From: Foliimonas ilicis | GTDB taxonomy: Bacteria; Pseudomonadota; Alphaproteobacteria; Rhizobiales; Rhizobiaceae | Direction: 5' to 3' | Assembly: GCF_039939195.1 (NCBI RefSeq) | Contig: NZ_JBDUUH010000018.1 | Span: 50,657-114,656 of the forward strand | Length of the DNA: 64,000 nt | Program-made: the position numbers and the translations under genes | Shown: in pieces, positions 62,675 to 64,000 of the stretch | Layout of the letters: every line of letters begins with the position of its first letter | Position numbering within the stretch: the first letter of the stretch is position 1 | Notes under the pieces: generated by a model | The model's input: only the letters and a program-made list of their open reading frames with translations | What the model was told of the DNA's origin: nothing | Databases searched by the model: none

Positions 62675-62793
62675 ATTTCCATTCCTTTACTGACGAATTC
62701 ATGCGCAATTTCGGTCAAACGCCGGGCGCGTGATCATCGCGATGTAAGGTGAGGGGACCGATGGTTGGAAGAAGTCACCCTCAAATGTGCCAA

Positions 62794-62817
62794 GAAAGCC
62801 CCGTACTAGAGGCTTTC
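62794..62817 (-). terminator. Hairpin after the general stress protein gene
   Basis: GAAAGCC, 10-nt loop, GGCTTTC, followed on the minus strand by TTGGC. The U-tract is short, so termination may be weak. It lies 12 bp after the stop codon. Confidence 0.5.
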
Positions 62818-62829
62818 TCAGCAATGGAT

Positions 62830-63450
62830 TTATACGAGAGGTGGCTTGTCACCGCCGTAGCGCGCGCGTTCTTTCTCGATTTCCTCCGGCGAGTATGGGT
62901 CAGCGGTTTCGTCGAAGGAGCTCCAGCCTTCAGCGGCGTAAACCGAGCGGCGCGACGCCACGTCGACCTGGTTCGAACCACGAAGGATAGATTGGGCAAC
63001 CGGCTCCAGTTCACTGTCGTCGGCTACGCGTGCCGTAACCAAAGTGCCGCCCCGGCGCACACCTTCTGCATAAACATGAGCGTCTTCTTCTGGCACACCT
63101 GAATCAGTGAGAGCGCCGACTAAGCCACCGGCTGCGCCGCCTGCAACCGCACCTGCCACGGCACCTGCGGCAGTAGCTGCGAGCCAACCGGCTGCAACGA
63201 CCGGGCCGACGCCTGGGATAGCAATCATGCCCAAGCCAGCAAGCAAACCACCGGCGCCGCCTAGGGCGGCGCCTATCCCGGCACCTGTACCGGCTGCGGA
63301 TCCTGCGTTGGATTCGCCGTCGCCGTGATATCCGTCGGCATTGCTTGAAACGATGCTGATGTCGTCTTCACGCAGACCAGCTGAGCGCAACTCGCTCACC
63401 GCGGCTTCAGCGTCGCTGTAATTGTCGAACAGTCCTGTAATGGTGCTCAT
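62830..63450 (-). CDS. General stress protein with glycine/alanine-rich domain (YflT/GSP17M-like)
   Basis: 206 residues. The N-terminal ferredoxin-like part (TGLFDNYSDAEAAVSELRSA, GLREDDISIVSS) is a general-stress-protein motif. A long Gly/Ala-rich stretch (about residues 48-112; GAGIGAALGGAGGLLAGLGM) may insert in membranes. The C-terminal part (PYSPEEIEKERARY) is charged. AAGGAATACG precedes the ATG. It is 25 bp after the PepSY-like gene, in one operon behind an EcfG-type promoter, so stress induction is likely. Confidence 0.85.
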   Translation of the reverse strand: MSTITGLFDNYSDAEAAVSELRSAGLREDDISIVSSNADGYHGDGESNAGSAAGTGAGIGAALGGAGGLLAGLGMIAIPGVGPVVAAGWLAATAAGAVAGAVAGGAAGGLVGALTDSGVPEEDAHVYAEGVRRGGTLVTARVADDSELEPVAQSILRGSNQVDVASRRSVYAAEGWSSFDETADPYSPEEIEKERARYGGDKPPLV

Positions 63451-63475
63451 AGCGTATTCCTTTCTTGAATAATAA

Positions 63476-63787
63476 TTATTCGGCTACGACATTGCCCTGG
63501 TAATCAAGAGAAACGGTAACGTCTTTGCCGTCTTTCCTAGCCTTGGATGTCCAGATGCCGTTATCGCCTTTCACCAATTCGGTGACGTCGGCGAAGCCAG
63601 CTTCTTCAATCCGGCTTTTTGCTTGGCCTTCAGTAAAGCTGTTGGCGCCTTCGACCGGCGCGGAGGGATTTACTTCATCAGGCGATACAACTGCCGGCGT
63701 TTCCGGTTGTGCCGCCGGCGTCTCCTGGGCATGTCCATAAGTCGAAAGCGCAACAATCGTTGCTGCAGCGAAAACTAGTCGTTTCAT
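63476..63787 (-). CDS. Small secreted PepSY-like protein
   Basis: 103 residues with a signal peptide (KRLVFAAATIVALSTYGHAQ). A Pro-rich linker is followed by one PepSY-like repeat (TEGQAKSRIEEAGFADVTEL, GIWTSKARKDGKDVTVSLDY). GGAGAGACCACT precedes the chosen ATG; an earlier Met would add 44 residues without a signal. PepSY domains often inhibit proteases in the envelope. First gene of the stress operon. Confidence 0.82.
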   Translation of the reverse strand: MKRLVFAAATIVALSTYGHAQETPAAQPETPAVVSPDEVNPSAPVEGANSFTEGQAKSRIEEAGFADVTELVKGDNGIWTSKARKDGKDVTVSLDYQGNVVAE

Positions 63788-63828
63788 AGTGGTCTCTCCG
63801 AGTTTCATGGGGTTAGGCCTGCGGTAAG

Positions 63829-63853
63829 AACCCTCGCTGGCACTACACGTTCC
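63829..63853 (-). promoter_or_regulatory. EcfG-type promoter of the PepSY-stress protein operon
   Basis: Minus-strand GGAAC, 17 nt, GTT, with GG before the T pair instead of CG. It fits GGAAC-N16/17-CGTT of the alphaproteobacterial general stress sigma factor. It ends about 42 bp before the start codon. Confidence 0.65.
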
Positions 63854-64000
63854 CTCCAGACGAAAAATTATTTCACCACCGGCAGCGTGGTCGGGTGTCC
63901 CGGTCTCAAAACACGGCACGCAATTAAAAATGTGAAACCACAGGTAAAATATACTGGGCTGCAGAACGGAACGAAGGTCTTGTTCGCGCTTTCTAAGAGC

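Noticed and set aside
1..64000. CRISPR array
   Set aside because: No series of regularly spaced identical repeats and no cas gene was seen.
1..64000. Plasmid replication (repABC), conjugation genes or origin of transfer
   Set aside because: None recognised, so the plasmid idea rests only on the helicase fragment and the IS load.

Overview
The window looks like an accessory region (plasmid, chromid or genomic island) of a Rhizobiales alphaproteobacterium in the Rhizobium/Ensifer/Agrobacterium/Ochrobactrum range. The reasons are the high-GC coding bias, an alpha-r14-type small RNA, EcfG-like promoters, an HWE sensor kinase, a FixK/FNR box, and insertion-sequence remnants of rhizobial type. No replication, partition or transfer gene was recognised, so the replicon type is not shown. 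The region is heavily rearranged. Remnants of IS630, IS110 (three), IS5 (two), IS1595, IS3, IS1182, IS91 and Tn3 elements lie among many truncated or frameshifted genes.

Layout. 1-2068 (minus): a tightly overlapping operon of a winged-helix-like regulator, a nucleotidyltransferase and a PP2C phosphatase. A further gene starts at the left edge. A perfect 30-bp palindrome sits over the regulator's ribosome binding site. 2600-6060: remnants of IS630, two IS110 elements fused head to head, a plasmid helicase C-terminus, and EamA, LysE and MFS transporter pieces. 7039-8144: a DUF433/PIN toxin-antitoxin pair. 8402-17718: an envelope-stress/efflux module with a MipA-type outer membrane protein, an OmpR/EnvZ-type two-component system and an RND pump with its adaptor. 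Similar 10-bp-phased direct repeats precede three of its transcription units. An IS5/IS427 element sits exactly at the mipA stop codon. 17987-22013: a broken NmrA-like gene, an IS110 copy, and a PAAR gene behind three unrecognised genes. 22142-26755: transposase fragments, an AraC regulator, four small exported proteins and a broken IS1182 transposase. 27233-27350: the small RNA.

28546-33053 is a decaying stress/fermentation island: a PPOX protein, a CBS protein, a metal P-type ATPase, two universal stress proteins and acetate kinase. A perfect FixK/FNR box lies between usp and ackA. 33544-41435 is the best preserved metabolic unit. A divergent LysR regulator faces a seven-gene operon for a 2-hydroxyacid dehydrogenase, an enolase-superfamily acid-sugar dehydratase, an iron alcohol dehydrogenase, a complete TRAP transporter and an HD-domain protein. 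It probably imports and breaks down an unidentified organic or sugar acid.

41760-51295 holds IS91 and Tn3 fragments, shuffled aldehyde dehydrogenase pieces, two cyclic-di-GMP enzymes (GAF-PAS-GGDEF-EAL and membrane GGDEF), and small hypothetical genes including a paralogous pair. 51780-64000 holds a PHB-depolymerase-like esterase, a GAF-PAS HWE kinase, fragments of an autotransporter and of RNase HI, an orphan acyl carrier protein, a small cytochrome c, a degenerate tRNA-like sequence, and a stress cluster: SemiSWEET, DUF6766, zinc alcohol dehydrogenase, a glycine/alanine-rich general stress protein and a PepSY-like secreted protein. EcfG-type promoters precede the last transcription unit and the HWE kinase.
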